The notes below the pieces were generated by a model. That model made no database searches. It was not told where the DNA came from and saw nothing but the letters and a program-made list of their open reading frames with translations. Of a DNA stretch of 64,000 nt, positions 8,848-17,677 are shown piece by piece (position 1 is the first letter of the stretch; every line of letters starts with the position of its first letter). Origin of the DNA: Paracoccaceae bacterium. GTDB taxonomy: Bacteria; Pseudomonadota; Alphaproteobacteria; Rhodobacterales; Rhodobacteraceae. Location of the stretch: NCBI GenBank assembly GCA_020425085.1, contig JAGQRW010000004.1, positions 186,001 to 250,000 of the forward strand, written 5' to 3'. A program made the position numbers and the translations under genes.

Positions 8848-9725
8848 AGGCTGAACCGCGCCAGGATGCCGTGATGATCCGAGCGGAAGGTCGGTCTGCG
8901 GATGACGCTGATCGCAGTTGCGGTTGTCGGCACGAGGACGTGATCAAGCGGCAGCAACGCCAGTTTCCTTCTTACCAGCCTCAACGTGTAGTGAACCGGC
9001 AACGCCTGTGTGGTCCCGGTCGCGTTTGCGATTCGGCGGAAGGTATGGCTCCACGGCACCATGTTGAAATCACCTCCCAGAATTACCGGCCCATTCAGCG
9101 CGCTAAGTTCCGGTACTATCCGATCAAGCTGTTGCTTTTGGCCTTTCGGAAACGGCCAGTGCAAGTGAAGCGAAACCAGCCATACCGCCCCCGCCGGCGT
9201 TTTCACCGCCATCGCGGCAAAGCCATCGCCGCAACGGATCTGCCCATTTAGCAGCGGCCAGCGCGACAGGACAGCCGTGCCGCCGACCGCTGCAAAGGGA
9301 CAGAATAGCTGCGAGGGATAATCATGGCTGAGGTTATCCAGAACCTGGATATTGCCGGGCGACACTTCCTGAAAGGTGATGAAATCCGGCTTGGTGCCGG
9401 CGATGTCGGTGATCAGGCCGGCTTGATTGTCGGAACGGAAAAACAGGTTCTTCTGGTAAAGTGCATAATCGGCCGGAACTGCTGCAACCGGCAGATGGTC
9501 GAACAGTATCGGCAGAACCAGCGCCACAATGGCGATGATGGCGACAAGGCCGGTTCGACGATACCCGGCAACGACCATGGCAACCGCTGCGACAACAGCC
9601 GGCACCGCCAGCCACAAGCGAAATACCGCCAGCGAATCGCCAAGCGGATGCAGGCAGCCTAAAAAGCTGGCCAGAAACGGCAGCATCAGCAACACGATCG
9701 CCAGATAGGGTAGTCTTGCCTTCAT
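8811..9725 (-). CDS. Membrane-anchored endonuclease/exonuclease/phosphatase family protein
   Basis: A 304-aa protein with two or three N-terminal hydrophobic helices (YLAIVLLMLPFLASFLG, LWLAVPAVVAAVAMVVAG, LVAIIAIVALVLPILF) followed by an EEP-fold domain from about residue 100. Catalytic-type motifs are DFITFQEV (metal glutamate), SLHLHWP, LGGDFNMVPWS (Asp-Asn), LDHVLV and the final SDHHGI. Substrates of this family range from DNA to phospholipids and cannot be told from sequence; the anchor suggests the domain faces the periplasm. ATG 9725 is preferred, with a GTG six codons upstream as alternative. The tail overlaps dddP by 37 bases in convergent orientation. Confidence 0.85.
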   Translation of the reverse strand: MKARLPYLAIVLLMLPFLASFLGCLHPLGDSLAVFRLWLAVPAVVAAVAMVVAGYRRTGLVAIIAIVALVLPILFDHLPVAAVPADYALYQKNLFFRSDNQAGLITDIAGTKPDFITFQEVSPGNIQVLDNLSHDYPSQLFCPFAAVGGTAVLSRWPLLNGQIRCGDGFAAMAVKTPAGAVWLVSLHLHWPFPKGQKQQLDRIVPELSALNGPVILGGDFNMVPWSHTFRRIANATGTTQALPVHYTLRLVRRKLALLPLDHVLVPTTATAISVIRRPTFRSDHHGILARFSLQPTPISAGSNG

Positions 9726-9922
9726 GCTATTTCCGTTCGTCACGGGCCATGCCCTGCAGGTATCTGCCTAACCTGTTTTGATCGAGGTTGAAACCGGTTG
9801 GCTGACCGATCGGCTTGCAGTCTCACGCTGGCTCACCTTACGGTGACTCTGTCAAAATCCGCCTTGCAGCCCGCCGGGCGACAGACCAGTCTTGGTCAGG
9901 ACCATTGCGCGAAAGGACGATC

Positions 9923-11140
9923 ATGCAGAGCGAAAAGGTAACCTTCAAGAATCATGCCGGCAACATGCTGGCGGCGCGGCTTGACCGGCCCGAAGGCGCG
10001 GTACTGGCAACGGCGATTTTCGCGCATTGTTTTACCTGCTCCAAGGACATCGTCGCGGCCAGGCGGATCGCCGGCCGCGTGGCGGCCATGGGCATTGCGG
10101 TGCTGAGGTTCGATTTCACCGGGCTTGGCCATTCCGAGGGTGAATTCGCCAATACCGGGTTTACCAGCAATGTCGATGATCTGGTTGCCGCTGCTGAATA
10201 CCTGAGCGGCGAGGGTTTGCAACCGACGCTGTTGATCGGCCACTCGCTCGGCGGGGCGGCGGTATTGCGCGCGGCGGCGCGGATCGGCGGCATAATGGCA
10301 GTGGCAACGCTGGCCGCACCTTTTGATCCGGCGCATGTGGTCAAGAATTTCGGGGCGGCAATCGAGGAAATCCGCAAGGATGGCAAGGCCAAGGTTTGTC
10401 TGGCCGGGCGCAGCTTTACCATCAGGCAGGAATTCCTTGACGATGTGGACAAGACCCATCTTGGTCCCGCCATTCGCGAACTGAAGGCGGCACTGCTGGT
10501 CATGCATGGCCCGCGCGACCAGATCGTCGGCATTGACAACGCAACCGAGATTTTCAAGGCGGCGCGGCATCCGAAAAGTTTCGTTACCCTGGACGATGCC
10601 GATCATCTGATTTCCGATCCGGATGTTGCGGAATATGCCGCTGGCGTGATTGCCGCCTGGGCCGGAAAATATCTTGGCATTCGCCCGCCGGCACCACCGC
10701 CTGGCGCGCCCGAAGGGGTGATCCGGGTAAGCGAGGCAGACCCGGAAGGGTTTTTTCAGGATATCGCCGCCGGGCCACATCATCATGTGCTGGCAGATGA
10801 GCCCAAAAGCTATGGCGGCAGCGATCGCGGCATGTCGCCCTATCAGTTTCTTGCCGCCGGGCTTGGCGCCTGTACGGCGATGACCATCCGCATGTATGCA
10901 AGGCGCAAGCGTTGGCCCTTGGTGCATGTCGAGGTGGATGTGACCCACGACAAGGTGCATGCCCAGGATTGCGAGACCTGTGAAGGCAACAGCAACAAGA
11001 TCGACCGCTTCTCGCGCCAGATCCGTTTGCGGGGCGAACTCGATGACGATCAGCGTCAGCGTTTGCTGGAAATCGCTGACAAATGCCCGGTTCACCGCAC
11101 CCTTGAGGCAGAGAGCAAGATCGAAACTTCGCTGGGATAG
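9923..11140 (+). CDS. Fusion of alpha/beta hydrolase and OsmC-like peroxidase
   Basis: A 405-aa two-domain protein. The N-terminal alpha/beta hydrolase (about 1-255) has the nucleophile elbow GHSLGG with S108 and the later HGPRDQIV and DDADHLI segments that would supply the acid and histidine. The C-terminal OsmC/Ohr-like domain (about 270-405) has its two cysteines at C317 (LGACTAMTIRMYARRK) and C388 (KCPVHRTLE), the pair that reduces organic hydroperoxides in this family. An extra cysteine pair sits in the connecting loop DCETCEGN. The architecture is known in proteobacteria; hydrolase and peroxidase may act on the same oxidised ester. GAAAGGA lies 5 bases before the ATG. Confidence 0.93.
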   Translation: MQSEKVTFKNHAGNMLAARLDRPEGAVLATAIFAHCFTCSKDIVAARRIAGRVAAMGIAVLRFDFTGLGHSEGEFANTGFTSNVDDLVAAAEYLSGEGLQPTLLIGHSLGGAAVLRAAARIGGIMAVATLAAPFDPAHVVKNFGAAIEEIRKDGKAKVCLAGRSFTIRQEFLDDVDKTHLGPAIRELKAALLVMHGPRDQIVGIDNATEIFKAARHPKSFVTLDDADHLISDPDVAEYAAGVIAAWAGKYLGIRPPAPPPGAPEGVIRVSEADPEGFFQDIAAGPHHHVLADEPKSYGGSDRGMSPYQFLAAGLGACTAMTIRMYARRKRWPLVHVEVDVTHDKVHAQDCETCEGNSNKIDRFSRQIRLRGELDDDQRQRLLEIADKCPVHRTLEAESKIETSLG

Positions 11141-11177
11141 GTTTTGCGCCCGGCCTGTCCGGCCGGAGCGCGGTGGC

Positions 11178-11240
11178 GGGGGGCTGTCTGCCCCCCGGGC
11201 AGGATTGGCGATGCCGACCCCGCCTGCCCCCCGAAAGTAC
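11178..11240. repeat. GC-rich extragenic hairpin element
   Basis: GGGGGGC (11178-11184) and GCCCCCC (11190-11196) form a 7-bp stem with a 5-base loop. It is followed by a wider inverted pair GGGCAGG (11197-11203) / CCTGCCC (11223-11229) and by CCCCCCGAAAGTACTTC. It lies between convergent genes and may terminate both. The layout recalls the element at 60788-60897 (C-rich run followed by a short AT motif), but the two are not close copies. Confidence 0.6.
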
Positions 11241-11263
11241 TTCTGCAATAAAGAAGCCGTGGT

Positions 11264-12637
11264 TCAGAGCTGAATTTGCAGGCGCCTCAGCATGATCCGG
11301 TAGCGCCAGATCAGGGTAAGCGCCGCCATGGCAAGGCCGATAACCAGCCCGCCCCAGATTCCGTATCCGCCAAACCCGAACAGGAAACCAAGCATATAGC
11401 TGGACGGCATGCCGACCATCCAATAGCTGAACACCGCGCAGAGCATCGGCACGCGGGTATCTTTCAGGCCACGCAGCACGGAGAGTGCAATGGCCTGCAG
11501 GCCATCGACGATCTGGAAAAGGACGGCAATCATCATAAGACCGCTGCCATAGGCGATGATGGCGGCGGCATTCTCATTTTCCCGATCAAGGAAAAAGCCA
11601 ATCAGTTGCTGCGGGAACAGCACGAAAACGAGGATCACGCATGTCGCGGTTCCAAGTTGCAGCATGGTTACGGCGGCGGCGGCGCTGTGGATGCCGCCGA
11701 GGTCTTTTTGCCCGAGCGCACGGCCAACCCTGATGGTGGCAACATTGGCAAGGCCCAGATAGAACATGAACGACATGGCGCTGATCTGGATGACGATGCC
11801 GTGGGTTGCCAGTTCGCGGGTGCCGATCCAGCCCATCATGATCGCGGTGGCGGAAAACAATCCGACTTCGGCCAACATGGTGGCACCGATTGGCCAGCCG
11901 AGTCTTGCGACTTCACGGAAGGCGGGCCAGTCGGGGCGCCAGATACGCAGGAAAAGCGTGTAGTCTTTCAGTTGCGGTTTGAAATTTGCATATGTCACCA
12001 GCACCAGAAAGGTTACCAACTGGGTAAGGATCGAGGCGATCGCCGCCCCTCTGATGCCGAGTTCCGGTGCGCCCCAGTTGCCGAAGATCAGCGCATAGTT
12101 CAGCAGCGCATTGGCCACCGCACCGGTGATCGTGGCCCATAACACCCAACCCGGCAGTTCAACCGCCGACAGATAGCTTTTTAGCACCATGATCAGAATT
12201 GCCGGGAACACCCCCCATTGTGCAATCCGCATGTAATCCTGCGCAAGGGCCGCGATCTTTGGTTCCTGACCGATCATTAGCATCAGGCTTTCGAAATTCC
12301 ACAGGATCGGCATCAAGGCCGCACAATAAAGCACACTGATCCACAGACCCATCCGCACCACCCGGCGCACCTGTTTCTTGTCGTTGGCACCTTCGGCGCT
12401 GGCGACCATGGGCATCACCGCCATGGCAAACCCGGATCCGACGATGAAGAAGACGAAATAGATCGAAGTTGCCAGCGTCACCGCCGCAAGTTCGTCAATG
12501 CCGTACCAGCCGACCATGATGGTATCGGTCAGATTTACCGCCATTTGCGCCAGGTTGCTGCCGATCAGCGGCAGGCCGAGAACAAGGCTGGCCCGGATAT
12601 GTTTGCCAAGGCCGGAAATTGGAACGGAATTGCTCAT
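11264..12637 (-). CDS. MATE-family multidrug/sodium antiporter (NorM-like)
   Basis: Inner-membrane exporter of 457 aa with about 12 hydrophobic helices in two similar halves, the MATE layout. The family's first-helix region is visible in LVLGLPLIGSNLAQMAVNLTD followed by MVGWYGIDELAA, and the second half repeats the pattern at VARLGWPIGATMLAEVGLFS. It should extrude cationic compounds using an Na+ or H+ gradient; the substrate is not deducible. The ATG at 12637 (MSNSVPISGLGKHI) is preferred over an upstream in-frame codon at 12673 because family homology starts there. It reads leftward and follows the methyltransferase gene on the same strand after 55 bases. Confidence 0.92.
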   Translation of the reverse strand: MSNSVPISGLGKHIRASLVLGLPLIGSNLAQMAVNLTDTIMVGWYGIDELAAVTLATSIYFVFFIVGSGFAMAVMPMVASAEGANDKKQVRRVVRMGLWISVLYCAALMPILWNFESLMLMIGQEPKIAALAQDYMRIAQWGVFPAILIMVLKSYLSAVELPGWVLWATITGAVANALLNYALIFGNWGAPELGIRGAAIASILTQLVTFLVLVTYANFKPQLKDYTLFLRIWRPDWPAFREVARLGWPIGATMLAEVGLFSATAIMMGWIGTRELATHGIVIQISAMSFMFYLGLANVATIRVGRALGQKDLGGIHSAAAAVTMLQLGTATCVILVFVLFPQQLIGFFLDRENENAAAIIAYGSGLMMIAVLFQIVDGLQAIALSVLRGLKDTRVPMLCAVFSYWMVGMPSSYMLGFLFGFGGYGIWGGLVIGLAMAALTLIWRYRIMLRRLQIQL

Positions 12638-12692
12638 TGCAACAGTGTTAGGGCTGGCCGGGAAGGCCCGCAATCAAGAACGGACCGGATGG

Positions 12693-13313
12693 TCAGATTT
12701 TCCGGGCGATCAGATCAATCAGCGCCGAGCGTCCGGAATGGCCACGCCCTTCGTCCACCTCTCGTTCATAGGCTTCCAGTCGCAGGACCTTCATGTTGCG
12801 AAAGGCGGATTTCAGCATCGGCACTGTGTACATGTTTTCCGCATCGGGCGGGCCACCTGTGCCGAATGCCAGTTGTTTCGGCGTGTAGCCATGCAGCATC
12901 AGAATACCGCCGGGTTTCAGTGCCGTTTGCAGACCTTCAAAGATCTCAGCGCGCTGAACCGGGCCGGCAAACTGGATGAAGATCGCTGCCACCAGGTCGT
13001 AGGGATCAGCCTCCCAATCCCAATCCTGAATATCGGCGTGGCGGTAATCAACCCGCGCCTCATGCGCCATGGCAAGACCGCGCGCCTTTTCCACTGCCAC
13101 GTCCGAAGCATCAAAGGCTGTCACCTGCATGCCTTTTTCCGCCAAATAGACCGAATTGCGCCCTTCGCCATCAGCAACCGCCAATGCCCGTTTGCCAGGT
13201 TTCAGCCAGGATTGATGATCGACCAGAAACCGCGCCGGATCGGTGCCAAACAAAAAGCCCGGCTTGGCATAGCGTTCATCCCACATGTTGGTCACGGGTT
13301 GCTCCGTCGTCAT
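12693..13313 (-). CDS. Class I SAM-dependent methyltransferase (TehB-like)
   Basis: A 206-aa methyltransferase. It starts with the family opening MWDERYAKPGFLFGTDPARF near residue 10. The SAM-binding glycine region is ALAVADGEGRNSVYLAEKG, the acidic loop is VTAFDASDVA, and the later strand is YDLVAAIFIQF. The closest recalled relatives are small methyltransferases annotated as tellurite-resistance or thiopurine-like. No substrate can be assigned. The start is ATG 13313 rather than an upstream codon at 13355, because the intervening residues are not conserved-looking. Confidence 0.87.
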   Translation of the reverse strand: MTTEQPVTNMWDERYAKPGFLFGTDPARFLVDHQSWLKPGKRALAVADGEGRNSVYLAEKGMQVTAFDASDVAVEKARGLAMAHEARVDYRHADIQDWDWEADPYDLVAAIFIQFAGPVQRAEIFEGLQTALKPGGILMLHGYTPKQLAFGTGGPPDAENMYTVPMLKSAFRNMKVLRLEAYEREVDEGRGHSGRSALIDLIARKI

Positions 13314-13390
13314 CCGATCTTTTATCGAGATTATCCATAGACAACCGGAATTCAATGTCTAATTGCGTGCGGTTTTTCAGGGATGCCTGC

Positions 13391-14773
13391 CTAGCCGAAA
13401 ACCCTTTCCAACGCATTGTCGATGGCGGTGACAATCTCGTCGATATTCTCTTTCGTGACGATCAACGCCGGGCTGAGGCAGAGCGTGTTGTTCATGCCAT
13501 TGAGCGATCGGTTGGTGGCACCGATGATCACGCCGTTGGCCATGCAGTCGGCCACCACCGCCTGCACCTTGGCCTCGGGCATCGGTTCCTTGGTCGTGCG
13601 GTCGCTGACCAGTTCGGCACCGCAAAACAACCCTTTGCCGCGCACATCGCCGATCACCTGATGCTTGGCCATCAGCGCGTGCAGCCGCTCCATCAGATAA
13701 TCCCCCATCCGGTTGACGTTTTCCAACAGGTTTTCCCGCTCGATGATCTCAATGTTGGCAAGTGCGGCAGCGGGTCCGGCGGTGCAGCCGCCAAAGGTGG
13801 AAATGTCGCGGAAATAATCCATCGGATCATTGGGATCGGCCTTGAACATGTCGAACACCCGTTCGGTGGTTACGGTACAGGAAATCGCCGCATAGCCCGA
13901 GGCGACACCCTTGGCCATGGTCACGAAATCCGGCTCGATGCCGTAATGCTGATAGCCGAACCATTTGCCGGTGCGCCCGACGCCGCAAACCACCTCGTCT
14001 ATATGCAGAAGGATGTCATATTTGCGGCAAATCTCCTGCACGCGGGGCCAGTAGCCTTCGGGCGGGGGAATAACACCACCACCGGCGGTGACCGGTTCAA
14101 GCACGATGGCGCCAACGGTTTCAGGGCCTTCACGCAGGATCACCTGTTCAATCGCATCGGCAGCGGCAATGCCGTAGTTTTCCGCATCCGGGTACTGGTT
14201 GCGATATTCCAGGCAATGCGGAACCTCGACAAAACCGGGCGTCAGCGGGCCGTATTGCGCCGCCCGCTGTGGCTGGCCCGAGGTGGAAAGCGTGGTGATG
14301 GTGGTGCCGTGATAATCCCGGTCGCGGAACAGGATCTTGTGTTTCTTGCCGCCGGTTTTCTTGTGCGCGATCTGGCGCACCATCTTATAGACCTTTTCAT
14401 TCGCTTCTGAACCCGAGTTGGAAAAATAGACCCGGCTCATCCCCGGCATTTTTTCCAGCAGCTTTTCCACAAACAACGAGCCTGGGATCGACCCGGCCGA
14501 GCCTGCAAAATAGTTGAGCTTGACCAACTGATCACGCACCGCATCGGCAATTTCCGTGCGGCCATAGCCGACATTGACGGTCCAGACCCCGCCTGAGACC
14601 GCATCGAGATAGCGCTTGCCCTTGGCATCCCAGACATGAATGCCCTTGCCCTCGACAATGATCAAGGGATCGGTGGTTTCAAATTTCTTGTGCGGGGTCA
14701 GATGATGCCAGACATGGGCGCGATCGGATTCGACGATCTTTTCCATGTCGTTGGAGTAAAAACCTGATTCCAT
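13391..14773 (-). CDS. tpa: Class III aminotransferase, probably taurine-pyruvate aminotransferase
   Basis: PLP enzyme of 460 aa, probably transferring the amino group of taurine to pyruvate to give sulfoacetaldehyde and alanine. Class III motifs are present: SNSGSEANEKVYKMVRQIA (phosphate-binding region), the cofactor aspartate D259 in LLHIDEVVCGVGRTG, and the PLP lysine K288 in DFVTMAKGVASGYAA. The opening HVWHHLTPHK and EGKGIHVWDAKGK resemble remembered roseobacter Tpa sequences. Related omega-aminotransferases act on other omega-amines, and no taurine transporter or xsc is visible nearby, so specificity is inferred. The ATG at 14773 has AAAGGA 8 bases upstream; it diverges from parE across 194 bases. 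Confidence 0.82.
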   Translation of the reverse strand: MESGFYSNDMEKIVESDRAHVWHHLTPHKKFETTDPLIIVEGKGIHVWDAKGKRYLDAVSGGVWTVNVGYGRTEIADAVRDQLVKLNYFAGSAGSIPGSLFVEKLLEKMPGMSRVYFSNSGSEANEKVYKMVRQIAHKKTGGKKHKILFRDRDYHGTTITTLSTSGQPQRAAQYGPLTPGFVEVPHCLEYRNQYPDAENYGIAAADAIEQVILREGPETVGAIVLEPVTAGGGVIPPPEGYWPRVQEICRKYDILLHIDEVVCGVGRTGKWFGYQHYGIEPDFVTMAKGVASGYAAISCTVTTERVFDMFKADPNDPMDYFRDISTFGGCTAGPAAALANIEIIERENLLENVNRMGDYLMERLHALMAKHQVIGDVRGKGLFCGAELVSDRTTKEPMPEAKVQAVVADCMANGVIIGATNRSLNGMNNTLCLSPALIVTKENIDEIVTAIDNALERVFG

Positions 14774-14967
14774 GACTGCGATCCTTTGGGTGGTGTGTGG
14801 TGATGCTGCAAGCCTGAGATTAGTGCAGAATTCGGCGCACCACAACGGGGGGATTGGGCGGGACGTTTGAACGATTGCACGCAAGATACCACAGCATATG
14901 TCCGCAACAACTTGCCCCCTGCCACCCGAAAATGCTCTAATGCCCACCAACCAACAACAAGAATCGA

Positions 14968-16953
14968 ATGAGCATGAACGATCTACTCAGTTCCGACCTC
15001 GGAAAGGATTCCTATACCGCCACCGATATCGAAGTCCTTGAAGGGCTGGAACCGGTCCGCAAACGCCCCGGCATGTATATCGGCGGCACCGATGAACGGG
15101 CGCTGCATCATCTGGTGGCCGAGGTTCTGGATAACTCGATGGATGAGGCGGTGGCGGGTCATGCCAGCCGTATCGAGGTGGAACTTCACGCCGATTATTC
15201 CGTTTCGATCACCGATAATGGGCGCGGCATCCCGGTCGATCCACACCCGAAATTTCCCGGCAAATCGGCGTTGGAAGTTATCCTTTGCACGCTGCATTCC
15301 GGTGGCAAGTTCGGCGGCAAGGCCTATCAGACCTCGGGCGGACTGCACGGCGTTGGGGCTTCAGTGGTGAACGCGCTGTCCGATCACATGCTGGTCGAGG
15401 TGGCGCGCAACAAACAGCTTTATGCCCAGTCGTTTTCCCGTGGCATCCCCATGGGGCCGATCGAAAACCTCGGGGCGGTGCAGAACCGGCGTGGCACCAG
15501 GATTACCTTTCATGCGGATGCCGAGATTTTCGGCCCCAAGACACATTTCAAACCCGCCCGGCTGCTGAAAATGGTCCGCTCCAAGGCCTATCTGTTTTCC
15601 GGCGTCGAAATCCGTTGGAAATGCGCGGCCGAATGCCTTCAATCCGGCGATGATACGCCGGAAAACGCAACCTTCCATTTTCCCGGCGGGCTGGCGGATT
15701 TTCTGGCTGAACAGCTTGCCGGTTCTGCCACCTATTCCGACCGCGCCTTTGCCGGCAAGGTCGAGTTCAGCGAAAAATTCGGAAGCGACACCGCCGGTTC
15801 GGTGGAATGGGCGATCAACTGGACCCCATCGCGCGATGCTTTTATGCAGTCATACTGCAACACCGTGCCAACCCCCGAAGGTGGCACCCATGAGGCGGGT
15901 TTCTGGGCCGCCATCCTGAAAGGCATCCGCGCTTACGGCGATCTGGTCAGCAATCGCAAGGCGGTGCAGATCAACCGCGATGACGTGATGTCAGGCGGCT
16001 GTGCTATGGTATCCTGCTTTATCCGCGAACCGGAATTTGTCGGCCAGACCAAGGACCGGCTGGCCACCACCGAGGCGGCGCGTCTGGTGGAAAATTCGGT
16101 GCGCGATCATTTCGACAACTGGCTGGCAGCCGATACCAAGGCGGCAGGGGCAATCCTTGATTACCTCGTGCTGAAATCCGAAGAACGCCTGCGCCGCAGG
16201 GCGGAAAAGGAAACCCAACGCAAATCTGCCACCAAGAAACTGCGCCTTCCCGGAAAGCTGACCGATTGTTCCGCAACCAGCCGCGAAGGCACGGAATTGT
16301 TCATCGTCGAAGGCGACAGCGCCGGTGGTTCGGCCAAGATGGCGCGCGACCGCAAGACTCAGGCGCTGCTGCCGCTCAGGGGCAAGATTCTGAACGTGCT
16401 GGGCGCGGCCAGCGCCAAGATGGGCCAGAACAACGAGATCAGTGATCTTTGTCAGGCGCTTGGCGTCGGCATGGGCACGAAATTCAATGTCGAAGACCTG
16501 CGCTATGAAAAGGTCATCATCATGACCGATGCCGATGTTGACGGCGCCCATATCGCCGCTCTTTTGATGACGTTCTTCTTTACCCAGATGCGGCCAATGA
16601 TTGACCGGGGCCATCTATATCTGGCCTGCCCGCCGCTTTACCGCCTGACGCAGGGCGCGCGCCGTGTCTATTGCCTGGATGAAGTCGAGCGTGACGAGTG
16701 GCTGGAAAAGGGCCTTGGCGGCAAGGGCAAGATCGACATCTCGCGCTTCAAGGGGCTGGGCGAGATGGACGCCAAGGATCTGAAGGAAACCACCATGAAC
16801 GCCACCAGCCGCAAGCTGATCCGGGTGTCGATAGACGAAGATGAACCCGGCGAAACCGGTGATCTGGTGGAACGCCTCATGGGCAAGAAGCCCGAGCTGA
16901 GGTTCCAGTATATCAGCGAAAATGCCCGGTTTGTGGAGGAACTGGATATCTGA
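14968..16953 (+). CDS. parE: DNA topoisomerase IV subunit B
   Basis: ATPase subunit of topoisomerase IV, which with ParC decatenates daughter chromosomes. The 661 aa include the GHKL ATPase motifs (DNSMDEAVAGHA, ITDNGRGIPVD, TSGGLHGVGASVVNALS) and the TOPRIM domain with EGDSAGG starting near residue 448 and the acidic MTDADVDGAHI. The end RLMGKKPELRFQYISENA is the family C-terminus. The opening LEVLEGLEPVRKRPGMYIGG-like segment confirms the start region. ParE is favoured over GyrB because the protein is short and lacks the proteobacterial GyrB insert. parC is not in the window. Confidence 0.95.
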   Translation: MSMNDLLSSDLGKDSYTATDIEVLEGLEPVRKRPGMYIGGTDERALHHLVAEVLDNSMDEAVAGHASRIEVELHADYSVSITDNGRGIPVDPHPKFPGKSALEVILCTLHSGGKFGGKAYQTSGGLHGVGASVVNALSDHMLVEVARNKQLYAQSFSRGIPMGPIENLGAVQNRRGTRITFHADAEIFGPKTHFKPARLLKMVRSKAYLFSGVEIRWKCAAECLQSGDDTPENATFHFPGGLADFLAEQLAGSATYSDRAFAGKVEFSEKFGSDTAGSVEWAINWTPSRDAFMQSYCNTVPTPEGGTHEAGFWAAILKGIRAYGDLVSNRKAVQINRDDVMSGGCAMVSCFIREPEFVGQTKDRLATTEAARLVENSVRDHFDNWLAADTKAAGAILDYLVLKSEERLRRRAEKETQRKSATKKLRLPGKLTDCSATSREGTELFIVEGDSAGGSAKMARDRKTQALLPLRGKILNVLGAASAKMGQNNEISDLCQALGVGMGTKFNVEDLRYEKVIIMTDADVDGAHIAALLMTFFFTQMRPMIDRGHLYLACPPLYRLTQGARRVYCLDEVERDEWLEKGLGGKGKIDISRFKGLGEMDAKDLKETTMNATSRKLIRVSIDEDEPGETGDLVERLMGKKPELRFQYISENARFVEELDI

Positions 16954-17030
16954 ACCGAAAAACCTCCAAATTCACTAACAATATGTTGAGGTTTTGGTCT
17001 ATATTTGTTCTAAATGCAGGAATGAATTTG

Positions 17031-17675
17031 ATGGGGCGTAAAATGACATCTGAGGCATCAAACGACCTTATCAAATTTCTGGACGACCAGAAATTCGCCA
17101 CCGTAATGGCCGACCCGCCCTGGCGTTTTACCAACAGAACCGGCAAGGTCGCCCCGGAACACAAACGACTTGCACGTTATCCGACCATGGATTTGCAGGA
17201 AATCTGCGACCTTCCCGTCAGCCAGCACCTTGAAGACACGGCGCATTGCTATCTGTGGGTGCCAAATGCCCTGTTGCCTGAGGGGCTTAAGGTTCTTGCG
17301 GCCTGGGGCTTTACCTATAAATCGAACATCGTCTGGCACAAGATTCGCAAAGACGGCGGCTCGGACGGGCGCGGCGTCGGTTTCTATTTCCGCAACGTGA
17401 CCGAATTGCTGCTGTTCGGCACCAGGGGCAAAAGCGCGCGCACCCTGCAACCGGGGCGGCGGCAGGTGAACCTGTTCGGCACGCGAAAACGCGAACATTC
17501 AAGAAAGCCGGACGAACAGTACGAAATCATCGAAGCGTGCAGTTGGGGGCCGTTTCTGGAATTGTTCGGCCGCGGCAAGCGCGAAAACTGGACCGTTTGG
17601 GGCAATCAGGCAGATGCCGATTACAAGCCGACCTGGGACACTTACAAATACAATTCCGGCGTCGCGGCGGAATAG
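17031..17675 (+). CDS. MT-A70 family adenine-N6 DNA methyltransferase
   Basis: A 214-aa methyltransferase with the catalytic DPPW at residues 28-31 (VMADPPWRFTNRTG). The SAM-side region is at the C-terminus (FLELFGRGKRENWTVWGNQ), as is normal for the permuted MT-A70 class. HCYLWVPNALLPEGLKVLAAWG and YKSNIVWHKI are further family segments. Members methylate adenine N6, in bacteria usually in DNA. A BglII-like nuclease gene begins 2 bases after its stop, so the pair is probably a type II restriction-modification system in which this enzyme protects host sites. The ATG at 17031 is preferred because AGGAA lies 8 bases upstream; ATG 17043 is a possible alternative. It sits directly behind parE. 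Confidence 0.9.
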   Translation: MGRKMTSEASNDLIKFLDDQKFATVMADPPWRFTNRTGKVAPEHKRLARYPTMDLQEICDLPVSQHLEDTAHCYLWVPNALLPEGLKVLAAWGFTYKSNIVWHKIRKDGGSDGRGVGFYFRNVTELLLFGTRGKSARTLQPGRRQVNLFGTRKREHSRKPDEQYEIIEACSWGPFLELFGRGKRENWTVWGNQADADYKPTWDTYKYNSGVAAE

Positions 17676-17677
17676 CC

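Noticed and set aside
10584-11423. Long reverse-strand frames over the hydrolase-OsmC gene
   Set aside because: They lie antisense to a gene with clear motifs and show no family features of their own; GC-rich third positions create such shadows.
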